DNA of 64,000 bases from Acanthaster planci. Its lineage: Eukaryota; Echinodermata; Asteroidea; Valvatida; Acanthasteridae. How positions within the stretch are numbered: the first letter of the stretch is position 1; each line of letters begins with the position of its first letter. The notes under the pieces were generated by a model. It saw only the letters and a program-made list of their open reading frames with translations. It ran no database searches and was not told the origin of the DNA. Of the stretch, positions 27,101 through 38,084 are shown piece after piece. The translations under genes and the position numbers were made by a program. The stretch covers positions 1,042,999 through 1,106,998 of the forward strand of contig NW_019091374.1 in NCBI RefSeq assembly GCF_001949145.1, written 5' to 3'.

Positions 27101-27455
27101 AAAAAAGACGAAAGTCAAGTTGCAACTTGTCTGGAGATCCGTGTATTCCACCAGGGATACAAATGCCTCGCAAATCGCATAATGTGCATATATGTGGGTG
27201 AATCACTGACATTTTATATTGCAAAACATGGTGTAGGAGTTAAAAGGATTGAGGATTTATCTCTCATACTGTCTATCAAATAAGGAAAAAAAGGATAGAA
27301 AACTGAAATTAATTGTTTTGTCACTGTAATTTTTTTTCAACATACACATTATTATGACGAGGCAAATATGATTGAGTCAGATTCATTTGGAAGATTGTAC
27401 TCTATTTTTCCATTACTAATACATGTATATTTCAACTCCATGCATTCTTTACGTG
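24117..27455. other. Non-coding stretch, nothing recognised
   Basis: Short open frames only, none with a known motif. Poly-A and poly-T runs are common. The stretch ends at the TA target site of the mariner-type element. Confidence 0.5.
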
Positions 27456-27457
27456 TA

Positions 27458-29041
27458 CAGGGTGTCTCAAAAAAAGGTAATCCTACTTAAAGGGGTTATT
27501 GTGGCCAGACTCTTGGTTTACCAGCTTCACGCCTTGGGTAGCATTCCAGGGTCACGCATCCTGGAGCACCAGTGTCTTGAAATTGTGGTGCAAAAATGAA
27601 GTTGCTCCACTTTTGAACAGATGTCATTCTGGCCTACAGACGGTGTGCAAACCTCAAGAAATGGCATGAAACCAGAAGTATGCAGGCTACATAGGATACC
27701 TTTAACGAAGCATTCCCAGACCAAGAACCACCAGCAAAGAAAACAATCTGTGCCAATGTGAGAAAAGTATGAAGCACAAGGAACCAGCCTCAACCGCAAC
27801 AAAGGACGTTCAGGAAGGCCAAGGATGGCCAGATCTCAGGAAAACATCGCTGCCGTACGACAGCAACTGATTGACCTCCCACAGGAGACAAGTGCTGGAC
27901 GGAATGGTGTTGGACTGAGCCATGCCATTTTAATTGGATCACTCGTAATGACCTTCATTTCCATCCGTTCCGCGTCCACATCCGTCATGAACTTCTGCCT
28001 GCAGGCTGATCTTGCAAGAAGACAGACTTCTTGTGAGTGGCTTCATGAGCAGTGTGAGAGAAATCCTAGATTTCTTTGCAACTTCTTGATCGGGGATGAG
28101 GCTGCGTTTGCAATAAATGGTGAGGTCAACACCCACAATGTTGTTCAGTACGCCCCAGCTGGGCAACCACCAGTGTTCAACTTCGAGCCAAAGATGAGCA
28201 GAGCGAAAGTGACTGTCTGGGTTGGACTGTGTGGCAATGGCGTGATCATTGGTCCATTTTTCTTCATATGATCAACGAAGAGGTTGTACCACAGATGGAC
28301 TCCACTTCCAGCGAGGGCAAAATGGAATGTTCCGTTACGTGTGGTGAGCTCAAGATGGTGCGCACCAGCCCATCGTCTCATCGCTGTTCGAAATCACCTC
28401 CATGAACTCTTTCACGAACGCGTGATTGCTTTGAACCACCCCAATGAATGGCCCCCAAGGTCACCAGACCTCAACCCCTGCGACTTCTTTTTGTGGGGTC
28501 AATTGAAGAACAGAGTTTTCAGCACCCCTCCCCACAACATGCAGGATTTGCGTGAAAGGATTCATTGCGAGGTTGACAGTTTGCGACAAGATCCACGTAC
28601 GGTGAGACGAGCTGTGGAAGACATGCGCCATCGATCTCAACGGTTACTGTGCTTGGAGAGGGAAGGTGGACATGTCAAGGGTCTTGGCCCATGAGAGAAA
28701 ATCATACAAACTTCAGCTGTTGGGTGTTTTACGCATAGTTGTAAATAAAATCAATGGAGCAAACCATGCCTAAAATTCAGGAATAAAATCCAGGAATTAA
28801 AAAAATCATGAATCTGTGTCGATTTTGTTCAGGAAGAAAGTGAAGCAACTGCATTTTTGCACCACAATTTCAAGACAATGGTGCTCCATGATGCGTGACC
28901 CTGGAATGTTACCCAAGGTTTCATTGAAAGGCGTGAAGCTTCGGCTTTAAGATGATACAATGCTTTTTGCGGGTAAACAAATATTCTGGCCACAATAACC
29001 CCTTTAAGTAAGATTAACCTTTTTTTTGGGAGACACAACCG
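27458..29041 (+). mobile_element. mariner-type (IS630/Tc1/mariner) DNA transposon, 1.58 kb, inactive
   Basis: Both ends are flanked by TA (27456-27457 and 29042-29043), the target duplication of this superfamily. The outer ends read CAGGGTGTCTC on the left and, reverse-complemented, CGGTTGTGTCTCC on the right. The homology continues inward as long subterminal inverted repeats: 27458-27610 on the left and 28840-29041 on the right. The right arm has about 45-50 extra bases that the left arm lacks. Between the arms is a broken transposase gene on the plus strand. The ends have diverged and the gene is interrupted, so this is a fossil copy. Confidence 0.9.
27640..28694 (+). pseudogene. mariner-type transposase, frameshifted
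   Basis: Known role: a DDE/D-type nuclease that cuts and re-inserts its own element. Seen: an N-terminal DNA-binding remnant with an in-frame stop near 27760. The linker GTSLNRNKGRSGRPR at 27778-27822 precedes an open run from the ATG at 27825 to 28271. That run carries IGDEAAFAINGEVN, the first catalytic Asp region. A frame change near 28260 and another near 28360 interrupt the middle. The second Asp sits in QDGA (codon at 28354) in one frame; PAHR follows in the next. Then WPPRSPDLNPCDFFLWG holds the third catalytic Asp (codon at 28482). By position I count about 41 residues between the last two acids, pointing to a DD41D type. The start at 27825 is inside the ancestral protein, not its true start. 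Confidence 0.85.
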
Positions 29042-29043
29042 TA

Positions 29044-32000
29044 ATGGATGAAGAATTAGGGAGTATAAAGTAACTTTTGCCTGATGCCATCATAGTTCTC
29101 AACACCCTCTTTCACCTTCAACATTGACTGCAGTCTCTCTACCTTGTATGAACCAATGCATTTGCTCAAAATCATCCATGTTCCCCAAATTGTTTTGAAA
29201 TTACCCACTCTATATTCTAGTGAAAATTGGCCCTATTTGACTGAAAATTTACTCCCTCTGACTAAAATTAGGGGCACGACAAATTTCAGTGAAAGATACT
29301 CACTCAAAGACACAGAGATTACACTCATGTTTTCACGGGGCATGGTTCCTTCAATATAAATTTACAATGATTGTGTACTCTACATTGTCTAGTGAGTCAT
29401 AATGGGTGTTGGTAGGGGGACAATGGAGGTCCCCCCCCAAAAAAAAATTAAAAGTAAAACGGGGAAAACAGGGGAAAGGGGGGGGGGAAGGAGAAAAAAA
29501 GATGAAAGGGGATGAAAATCAGCAATGTCCTTGAAAATACAAAACTTAAAATTGACCCCCTCAAGTCATTGATGAGTGCCTCCCTCCTGGGAAAAAAATT
29601 TTCCTTCTCCCCCCCCCCGAAAAAAAATCCTGGCAATACCCATGGTCTAATCTCTATTTCACCCTCAGGAAAAAAGACTCCCATTCGCCCACAACTACAA
29701 GGAGGCCGGTGACGTATAACTGGAAAGTTATTATTATTACGAAACCATGTACGCTGGCACTATTCAAGCTCACGATTATAAGCCAATTTTTAGATTACAT
29801 ATCTGCTGTATTGTACAGCCTGTGGATAATATATATAATCTTCATGGATAAAAACATGTTTTTACTTTGATCAATACCAATCACAAACATGTTGACTTTC
29901 CCAACTAGCAAAGCCACACAATCGCTATGATTAAAAAAGATGTTTAAAAACAGTACGAAAACATTCCTGTCCAGTCAAAGCACACATGGTTTCTCTTTTC
30001 TTTCCATATTTGTTTTTCCCAGCCAATCAAGTTATTAAAGTTGTCGCAGTGAAGCACAGATGTGGAGCACGGCCGGGGAGGGAATATATCCTCTTGAAAT
30101 TACAAATGTGTTGTTTTAGGGGTAGTGTTCCCCCCTTCCTGTAATTGAAGGATTTCTGATATGGGAAAGACGCATTCTGTGGCTATATAACATCAGAATG
30201 AATCGTGTTTATCAGATGGTCATATCCCCTGGATTCATCCTTGCTTTCAGGTTCTTCATGCTCTGTACACATATTAGTATGCGCGCAAAAGTGTCTCAAT
30301 GCCTGTTTGCATGACAAGGTTAAAGGTTGCCGCTGATGGTTTTGTGTGCAAGTCTTCTTTTTGCAAGGTCTGGTGGGGGAGAGGGGGTCAGGTGGGGAAA
30401 ATGCCCCTGCTCAGGGGCTGACATGGCTCAGGCCCTTTGATCTTTGTTCAAACTGCTATGAATGCTAATTGTAAGCACCATGCTTGCAAGCAGCTGCTTC
30501 ATGTGCTCTGAATACTTTGTCGACCACAGGGTGCTGTGACTTTCCTTAAGTTTAAGAACCTTCACGTATCACGTAAGTGTGGCGCACACCGCAGGAATTG
30601 CTTCCTGGATTAGTATGATTATGATCATCAGCCAAAGCCCCAAACAGCAAAGCAAATTATCAGGCCTGTCCTCGGTCCCCAACTAATCAATATACATGTA
30701 CAACTCGTATTCTAAGGAGCAACCAATGAAACAAGTGTAAAGTGCAGTCAACCAGTCCTGCATTTCTCCAGCTTCTCAAGCGTCCATCTCTAGAGTTTCC
30801 TCCCTCAGGAGAACCCGTTTACTTCTGAGTCAGCAGGACGGAAGAGCAAACAACAAATATTATGACTGCATTTCAAATGATGATGAGCAAGGTTCCTATT
30901 AGCTCAATACAACATTTATTTGTTAATTGCGGAGTTCCCTTCTGGTTCAGTTCAGGTGACAATGAAGCGGGGATATACCGGTAGTTATCCACCTGCCCAG
31001 GTAGTGCCAGTCAGAAACATGTTGTCTGTTGGCTCCAACTTCTGGAAGACCAGAAGGAAGAGCAGAACTTTAGTTCGGACAAGTTACGGGAATGTTCAAA
31101 ATCAAGCAAACATTACAAAGTAATTGCTCTGCCTGTTTAGTAAAACATTCCACTTGCATTCCATACCTTTAAATGCAGATACTGAACATTTCTAGACTCG
31201 TTAGATAGTTTGTTAAGTATCTGGTTTCCCTCCTTGGTGCCGATTACAAGTACGCCTTGTTGCTACTCCTGTGTAATCTGTTCACTGAGATTGGTACAGA
31301 TGTCAGTGCAATCATTCTGTTATTCTGGTCAAAACATTTGATTTTTCCATCACAATTTTCTTGTACTTAATCTAATGGGAAAGCATTGCTTATATGAAAA
31401 TCTACTTTAAGTTATGTTTCTAGTAGATGCGTTAGGAAGTTGAAGAGAGTGACACAAGTTGTTTGCGACATTTTCCGCTGCATGCATTTTGCATGCCATA
31501 ACATCTCTAGAGCTTGACATGAACTGGCACTACATATTCTCAGAAGGAGCGATGCACAACAACCTTCCCCTTCATTCATTGAAGGCTGTTGTCATCTTCA
31601 GTAAGAAGTAAAGCAATGTAGTTTGATGGGAAGTCCTACCACACCCCTTGCGGCAGACAAAAATTTCTGGTATGTTTGACTTGGAGAACATGCACAGCAT
31701 GTTTCTTGAAAGAACCCATCACAGATGTTGAGATACTTGCGTGGGTTAATATGCTCCTTTTCAGAGAAAAGATTGATTTCACACATGTACATGCCCGTTA
31801 AAAAGCAATGCAATGATGCCCACACGCTGCAGCACGAGCACTGAGATGGAATAAATCAGTGTCTTTGGCCGCAAGTGACAATGGACAAAGAGCACATGGC
31901 ACTGACATCGAGGCCAATGCTGCAAAAGCCTCAACAGGAATTTCAAAGACCTGTGGGTACATGCATTTGATCTATCTCAACTTTAACGTGCGTGCACTTG

Positions 32001-33415
32001 AGAAGATTGTGCAAATCTAAACTGACGATTTTTCTGAGAAATTTCCCCAAGAAGGAAAAGGATGTACATGTAAAGATAAAAGAGAAAAAGTGTACCCATC
32101 ACTCTTGATTCTGATTGGTCAGAGAAGACCTTATGATAAACGATCCTGCACCCCTCAGCAATGACAAGTGAGAAGGGGGGGAGGGGAGAATACAGCACAA
32201 CCAAACACAAGTCAGGACTCAATTCCAAGGTAAACTTGGTGGATCCTGGGGCAACTTGGTGGCTTCGTGTTACGGTTTTTCTGATGAAACTGCGGTTTGC
32301 GCCGGCAGGTGCTATCACAGCCAGTCTCTGGCCCATGCTCCCGAACATGTCAGAGTAGGCTACCCTGGCGTTTTTTAATATGTACCTTTTTTTTTTCTTT
32401 TCCACCTTGATAATTGGCATTGCCACAACTGTCGATACCACAGAGGTTTTAATGGGCAATTAACGTTAATGTCCGGTTGGCGGTCTGATGGCCCTTGTGG
32501 GCCCTTGGCCAGGAGTTTTTTTTTTAAGGGAGAAAGAGACTTGTCAGTAGGCTGTGACTACTGCATTGTTGGAAGAGTCTGCTCTTGGTGGACTATGACT
32601 AACAGAAATTGGACACACAAGAGGATGGCGGATATTAGTGGCAGTTACCGTGTCTACAATATGATGCTGAAACAGAATTGTTGGCTTAAAGTGGAGCTGC
32701 AATAAATTTTTCTGAGGCACACTTTTTTCTTCGACTTGGTATTCTTCTTCAATGCATGGAAACTCTTTTACATTTCTCTGAAAAGTGCACTTTTTCAATG
32801 CAATCTTGCAAAACATGCTCATTCTTTTCTTTCTATACATTTTTAGCTGCTGAATTCAAGTGCTCCAAAGTGCTTCTCAAAGAATCAGTTTGAAAGTGCC
32901 AGATTCCCTGCCTTCTGCCTTAGCAAACTGGAAAGTGTTTTTTGGGGGCCCTCAGAGCAGGCAGCTATGGTGTCTAAATTGATCTTGTTTATTCATTACT
33001 GTGTGGTGTCACGTACATCATTTGTTTGTAACCTGAAAGTATGTACATGTTTGTTGCTGAGCCAACATACATGTATGTCTCGGGCCTACAAAAGCTGAAA
33101 TGAGCTAAGAACATTTCTGTTCAACCTCAAAACCAAAGATCTGCACCCTGCACCATATAATATCATTGACCACACAGGCCTCAGAAAATATACAATTCAT
33201 CACGTACATATAATATTTGTGAGTTCAAGGCTTCATCCATGATTACTCTTCAACTATAGGTCATAAGCTATTCAGCCCCGCAACTTTGACATTACAAGTG
33301 ATGGAATGATGGTGTACATCCACAGGTTGTATATGCACCCTCTTTAATAATTAGTGACCATTATTATTAAAAAGAGTGAGCATACCATTGGTGCTGTGTG
33401 TCTGAAGCCAACATA
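29044..33415. other. Non-coding stretch with G/C-run repeat and hairpins
   Basis: Positions 29401-29650 are an interspersed repeat rich in G and C runs. GGGGGAC (29415-29421) pairs with GTCCCCC (29429-29435), and the part from 29605 resembles 2506-2543. Positions 33328-33385 contain an imperfect ~25-bp inverted repeat (CTCTTTAATAAT facing ATTATTATTAAAAAGAG). The 158-codon minus frame at 31983-32459 has no recognisable domain. No gene seen. Confidence 0.45.
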
Positions 33416-33705
33416 AAGATGCCATTCAGGTTTGTGCGACTGAGATGAAAATTGCATTTAGCCTGCAAACCATTGGTCAGTTTAAGATGCTACATGAGTT
33501 TGAACACACTGAGATGAAAACATATTCTGCTCACCAGGGTTAATGTACCGGTAAGATGCTACATACATAGCTTTGTGCATGTTGAGATGAAAATTGAATC
33601 TCTCTGCAAACCTATGGACAATTAACCAGGGTTAATAAAAGATGCTACACAGCTTTGTGCACATTGAGATGAAAATTGTATGTACTCTGCAAAACAAAGG
33701 TCAAT
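33416..33705. repeat. Degenerate tandem repeat, four units of about 68-86 bp
   Basis: AAGATG begins a unit at 33416, 33484, 33553 and 33639. Each unit continues with a GTGC-like word, TGAGATGAAAA, then an ATTCTGC or CTCTGCAAA word. The last three units read AAGATGCTACA at their start. Spacing is 68, 69 and 86, the longer one caused by an inserted TTAACCAGGGTTAATA-like segment. Confidence 0.75.
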
Positions 33706-33841
33706 TTCAAGGAGCTGCTAAGCACAGATATTTGATAAGCACAGAAAACATTTGCTTGAAAAGAACAGGTTACCTGCCAAATATGTGCACAATGTGTATT
33801 GGTGTCTTACTGTTTTCTGACCAATTTTTGCTTAGCACATA
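33695..33841 (+). mobile_element. Remnant of a GGGGCCAATTTC-type inverted-repeat element (left half)
   Basis: CAATTTCAAGGAGCTGCTAA, followed by TTTGCTT and AGGTTACCTGCC, aligns with the left arm and centre of the complete copy at 63516-63755. It lies directly after the fourth tandem unit. TTTGCTTAGCACAT near its end is part of the opposite arm. It is strongly diverged and not coding. Confidence 0.55.
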
Positions 33842-36474
33842 ATTCTATCAGCAATCCTTTCTGCTGTGTCACTGCCACTTTGATCTGTATGCCACACCCT
33901 GCTCCACATTGCACACTGCACATTCTGTATGTGATTCTGATTATCATTGTGAACAAGCCACAAACAACATACAGCTCATTTTCTGCTTGGATTGGATGAG
34001 GAACGTTTTTGTTCTTAATGTCATTTGCTTGGTAACAGATTCTTCAAGCATCTTATACTAGCCTCCTTTTGTCCATCACCTGAGAAACCTATTTCCCTTC
34101 CCTTCTGGGAAACAGCTTTGGGAATCCTCAACTAATTGAAAACAGCAAGCAAGATTCACATCCAAGTGGCATTCACATCCAACTGGCATAACCGTTAGGC
34201 CAAGGACGGCTCATTGGCACTAATCTCAAGTTGGACTAATGCATTACAACTACCAAACTGATCACTTTGGAGAGACTGTCTTCTGGGGATAGCAGAGATC
34301 TGAGCAATTTCTCACTTGTGAAACCTTGGCAAGGCTATCCAGCAGTTTTTTCAAGCCTAAATGTAAAAACCAGAGGCTGTCTATTGGGAACAAAACCTGA
34401 AAGTGTATTTTTTCAAATGGTTTTGTTCTACACGGGTGATGTTCGACATGGCAACACAAAGGCAAGTTAAGGCAACTCCACTATTCATGTATGGACGTAA
34501 GGAGGCAGTATCGCATACACTGTTAGTAGAATGATTCTTGTACGTGGTTTCAAAAAAAAAAAATGGTGCGGTCATCCAAGCCTAATATGAAGTCGTACGA
34601 ATAAAAGCCAAGTTCTCAGCATAAGTAATAGTGCTACAGTGTAAAACATTCTCTAATTTTCTGGGGGTTTTGGCATGCTGCCAATTCAAGGAAACACTCA
34701 GTGCATATGCAGAAAAGGTTGACTTTTATTTTGAAAAAGATCTAAGCCTGGAAAGAAACATAAGAAACTTAAAGGATTACAGTTCACCATGGTTATTAAT
34801 CTTAAATTACAAATATATTAATATTTAATATTAAGATAAATGTTTATTCTCAATGGATGTTAATGGATGTAAGAAAGATAATCTTAGAACCAATACATGT
34901 GGCAAAAAGTGCCATGGCGATTTAAATGGTACACAGTCCTCTACATAAACTTCTACTAGAGGTGTTTGAAGACATAATATTCCCTTGTGAAGCTTTTTAG
35001 TGTCATTATTGGGTGAAAGGAAGCGGGGATGTTCACGGATTGTAAACTGCAACTCTGTGGGAGAAAAGTTATCTCACATCTACACAGAGCACTTAAAGTA
35101 ATAGGATAAAAAGTTTTGAGTTCAATCAATGTTTGCTGTCACGACTAAGGTTTCCAAGAATCAACCTTTAACAACCCGAAACAAACAGGGACTGAATCGG
35201 CGATAAAATGCATGATTGATTGACCACGCCGAGGGCCCTGAGTACAGCAACTTCACAAACAGGTTGTTGATTAACCATTTACAGTGTTACATCTTACTGC
35301 TTCGATTGCTGGTTGACATTTAGGGCCGCTTGTGCCTGCAAAGCTGAATTCATCTTTAAAAATACATTCATCATTCTGGAGGTTTATTTGTTGCCCCCTT
35401 GTAATGATGATCAACCCACAATGTAAGTTACAGCTGGAAACAAGCGGGGGGGGGGGACTTTTTGCTGGGCACATGTGGGAGTATCGACCTCCACAACAAC
35501 CAATTTTCTTGTACAGTATGGAAGTGTTCATGGGGATAATCTGATAACAGTGATGCCGTGTACAGGTTAGACAAAATGAACATGGCTATAAATGCATTTG
35601 TTACTGGGCTTCTTCGCGCGTAGGCTCTATCCATCCAAAACTTAATTGGATGTTGTGGGTGGTATAACGTTACCACGGAACTCATTTTATAGCAGAACAA
35701 AACTTGAATACAAAGATACTGCTGATCTGAAATGGAAATTCCTTCAGGAAGAAAATGCACCGAGCTCATGAAGTTCTTATGGACATAAAAGGCAACGACA
35801 ATTTTTGTTTTAAAAATTAATCTTCTTGAGAGTTGAGATAAAAACAAATGACAGAATCATTTTATCTTCTGGAGCAAGCAGACATAAAATTACCACTGGT
35901 GCTGATAAAATACAAACCAATAAAGACATTTCTCTGCATTTGTTTCCGATTCTTTCTTTTTCGTTCATTTTATTGCTACCGCCCAACATTTCATGTGGTT
36001 AGATTCTGCATCTACTGAGTGTGCATTGGCTGCAAGGATTTTTTTCTCCAATGGCATTTGTTGACTACTCTGATGGAGGGTGCAAAGTTTAAGTCTTTTG
36101 TTCTGATTTGATATGTGAAAACGTGCATTTATCAGTAAGTATGAAATGTGTTGTCAGATGCAACAAAAGCCCGCAAGTCAAAATGTATCTACAACGAATA
36201 TGCAAAATGCAGCACTGACTTATCAATTTTTTTATCACTGATTACTTTTTTAAAGGTGAAAGAACAAAAGAAAATAGACAGGATGTTGTTTTCTCAGGCT
36301 GCTCTTCAAAGAGGACTTTTTTTTCTTCCTCAGCTGCCCTGTGTTTTTGTTGATAAACCGATTAACACTTAACAAGCTGAGGTGGAATAAGATGGAAAGG
36401 GGAGAGAGTGAATTTAAAGGAGGGGGAAACAAAGGTTGGCACTACAAAGAAGGTGAAGGATTGGTTCTACTTAC
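33842..36474. other. Non-coding stretch next to the KCNQ donor
   Basis: No exon or element recognised. AT-rich palindromic words occur near 34800-34840, and a run of nine or more G at 35444-35456. The frame at 35428-35847 (minus, 139 codons) has no motif. Confidence 0.45.
36469..36474 (-). other. Splice donor of the KCNQ first coding exon
   Basis: On the minus strand the sequence GTAAGT follows the exon directly. Reading on without splicing meets TAA two codons after the conserved block, so the block can only continue into S1 by splicing here. The split falls after the second base of the Val codon, as in vertebrate KCNQ exon 1. Confidence 0.85.
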
Positions 36475-36896
36475 ACAAAAACGTGATAGATGATGGCAAC
36501 CCATCCTGCCGGTCTTTCCAAGAAGTTGTAGATCTTAGTTTGCACTTTGCGGAACTTGGCGTCCCGTTTGGACTGTCTGTAGGCCAGCGGCTTGCCCAGC
36601 AGGCTCATGCGCTGCTGCTGCAGCCGCTCGTGGCTGCTGCGGCCGTTCATCTTGGCAAACTCCCGCTTGACCTTCTTGCGCAGCTCACTGTGCTCGTCCT
36701 CCTCTTCCTCCTCCATCAGGAAGCCCACGCGCTGCCGGGTGGAGCGCACCACCAGGGGCATCTCAGCCGTCTCCGGGCTGGGGGTGCTGCCCCCTTTCTC
36801 CTCCGTGCCACTGTCGGTGGCGCCCGATGCCCCGCTGGCACCAGACGGGTTCAGAGGTTGCATTTCGGCCTCCTCGGTTGCATCGCTGGCTGACAT
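36475..36896 (-). CDS. KCNQ: KCNQ (Kv7) potassium channel, first coding exon (partial gene)
   Basis: Seen: an open exon of 140 codons plus 2 bases. Residues 1-60 are a low-complexity Ser/Gly/Ala/Glu tail, residues 62-68 an acidic run (EEEEEDE), and residues 73-117 are basic (RKKVKREF, then [12 protein letters not shown]). Residues 117-141 form the family-specific block before the first membrane helix ([12 protein letters not shown], then IIYHVFV). The ATG at 36896 has A at -3, and no ATG lies between it and the in-frame TAG at 37004-37002. The exon closes at a GTAAGT donor after the second base of a Val codon. Known: KCNQ genes split their N-terminus at this residue and phase, and the proteins form tetrameric voltage-gated K+ channels in the plasma membrane. 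Inference: the rest of the channel lies left of this window. YNFLERP recalls KCNQ1 and GKPL-Y recalls KCNQ4/5, so the subtype is undecided. The exon is much richer in GC than its surroundings. Confidence 0.9.
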
Positions 36897-37001
36897 GGTG
36901 ATCCCAGAGAACCACCCGTCACCGGGAGAGAAAAAAGGCAAGTAATCCCAGTGACTTCTCAGTGACCCTTCAGAGTGTACTTCAGACTCGTGGCTGAGGA
37001 C
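36897..37001 (-). other. Probable 5' untranslated part of the KCNQ first coding exon
   Basis: On the minus strand this stretch lies directly upstream of the chosen ATG and contains no in-frame ATG. Its far edge (37002-37004) reads TAG and is preceded by a T-rich run (CTTTTTATTTTGCACGTAG), which also fits a splice acceptor. If that acceptor is used, this segment begins an exon whose frame is open towards an unseen upstream exon, and the true start could be further 5'. If it is not used, the TAG is an in-frame stop that fixes the start at 36896. Confidence 0.4.
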
Positions 37002-38084
37002 CTACGTGCAAAATAAAAAGGACAGAAAAGCCAGTGGGTACTGAGTCGCAACAAAATTGGAAAACATCAAGAACCGTAGAGAGAGGACCCGAAGGAAGCG
37101 TGTTTGCACAATTACCCAGGCCACAAGATTGATGGCTAGGGCAACAATGAAGGTAATCACTCGGTGACAATCGCTAAACCGCAGAACTGTACTCAAACCT
37201 TCCCTGCCATGAGAGCCATTTCCGATGACAAACCAGGCAAGAGAAACATCCCCCATCACACACGTATCCTGATAGGGGGCCTGGTTACCTACATCTTTGT
37301 TCTTCCTTAGTGATACTGCGATATTGAAATTACTCTGGGGGAGGCTGTCTGCAGACTAATCGATTGTTTGCCACTTCATAAGTGTGGGCATTGCTGAGCT
37401 TGTGCACGGACAACAGTTATACGTCTTGACTATCAGAGTTTGGTGTGTTACAGTGATCAACATTTTGACTTTTTTCAAAGTTATATGTTACATTTACGAG
37501 TTTACGCTTTGTCTGTGATGTTTTAACAGCACAGATATACTGATTTTGGAAGGGAAATTAGGTTGAACACGTACAGGTATGAATAGTCTTGCTATCAAAA
37601 CACCTGCATGTCATGTAATAGAATCAGAGCACCAAGAGCTGTGCAGTAATGCTGCATCTCTTTGTCTAGAGTTTTCATAGCAACTTGCACAATGTAGAGA
37701 AGGCAATCACTGGAAGACTCGATGGTATTTTGCTTTGTCAAAGGGGGTCTCAATGCTCTTTTGTCGAGGGGAGATTATCAGGCCTCACATGAGGGACTCA
37801 CGGCAAGCGAGCCAATTTTGGACGATTTTGGGGTGTCTCTGGATATCTGGGTATGCTTTATATGAATATTGACAACTTATCTTAAGTCATTCACATCAAA
37901 CAAGCTTTCCAAGAATATGAATGATTCATTTCAGTAAGTCAATCACCAGCTCTTGAATAACATGTGACAATGTGTATGTGTCCACTATAGTAACATGGCG
38001 TCCAGTTATGAAACAATTATGGGGGCGAATGCTTGTAACTTTTTTGACTTTTAATGAGCTTACAGGATTTCTTGTGGACAACAG
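37002..38084. other. 5' flank of the KCNQ exon, no element recognised
   Basis: Sequence immediately upstream of the exon on the minus strand. I see no TATA box at a useful distance and no open frame with a known domain. It probably holds promoter or upstream untranslated sequence, but the sequence alone does not show where transcription starts. Confidence 0.4.

Larger units (their letters stand above)
1..36474 (-). other. KCNQ: Partial first intron of the KCNQ gene (inferred)
   Basis: Everything left of the KCNQ donor would be transcribed as intron 1. I looked on the minus strand for the S4 arginine block, the GYGD pore and the conserved S6 block of KCNQ channels and saw none, in long or short frames. 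Known: vertebrate KCNQ first introns are also very long. Short exons under about 40 codons could still have escaped reading by eye. Confidence 0.55.

Noticed and set aside
31983-32459. 158-codon minus-strand frame
   Set aside because: Low-complexity parts and no family motif; an apparent membrane segment derives from a T-rich run.
36408-36945. Two long plus-strand open frames across the KCNQ exon
   Set aside because: They are antisense shadows of a GC-rich coding exon. The minus strand carries the channel motif, a good start context and the splice donor.
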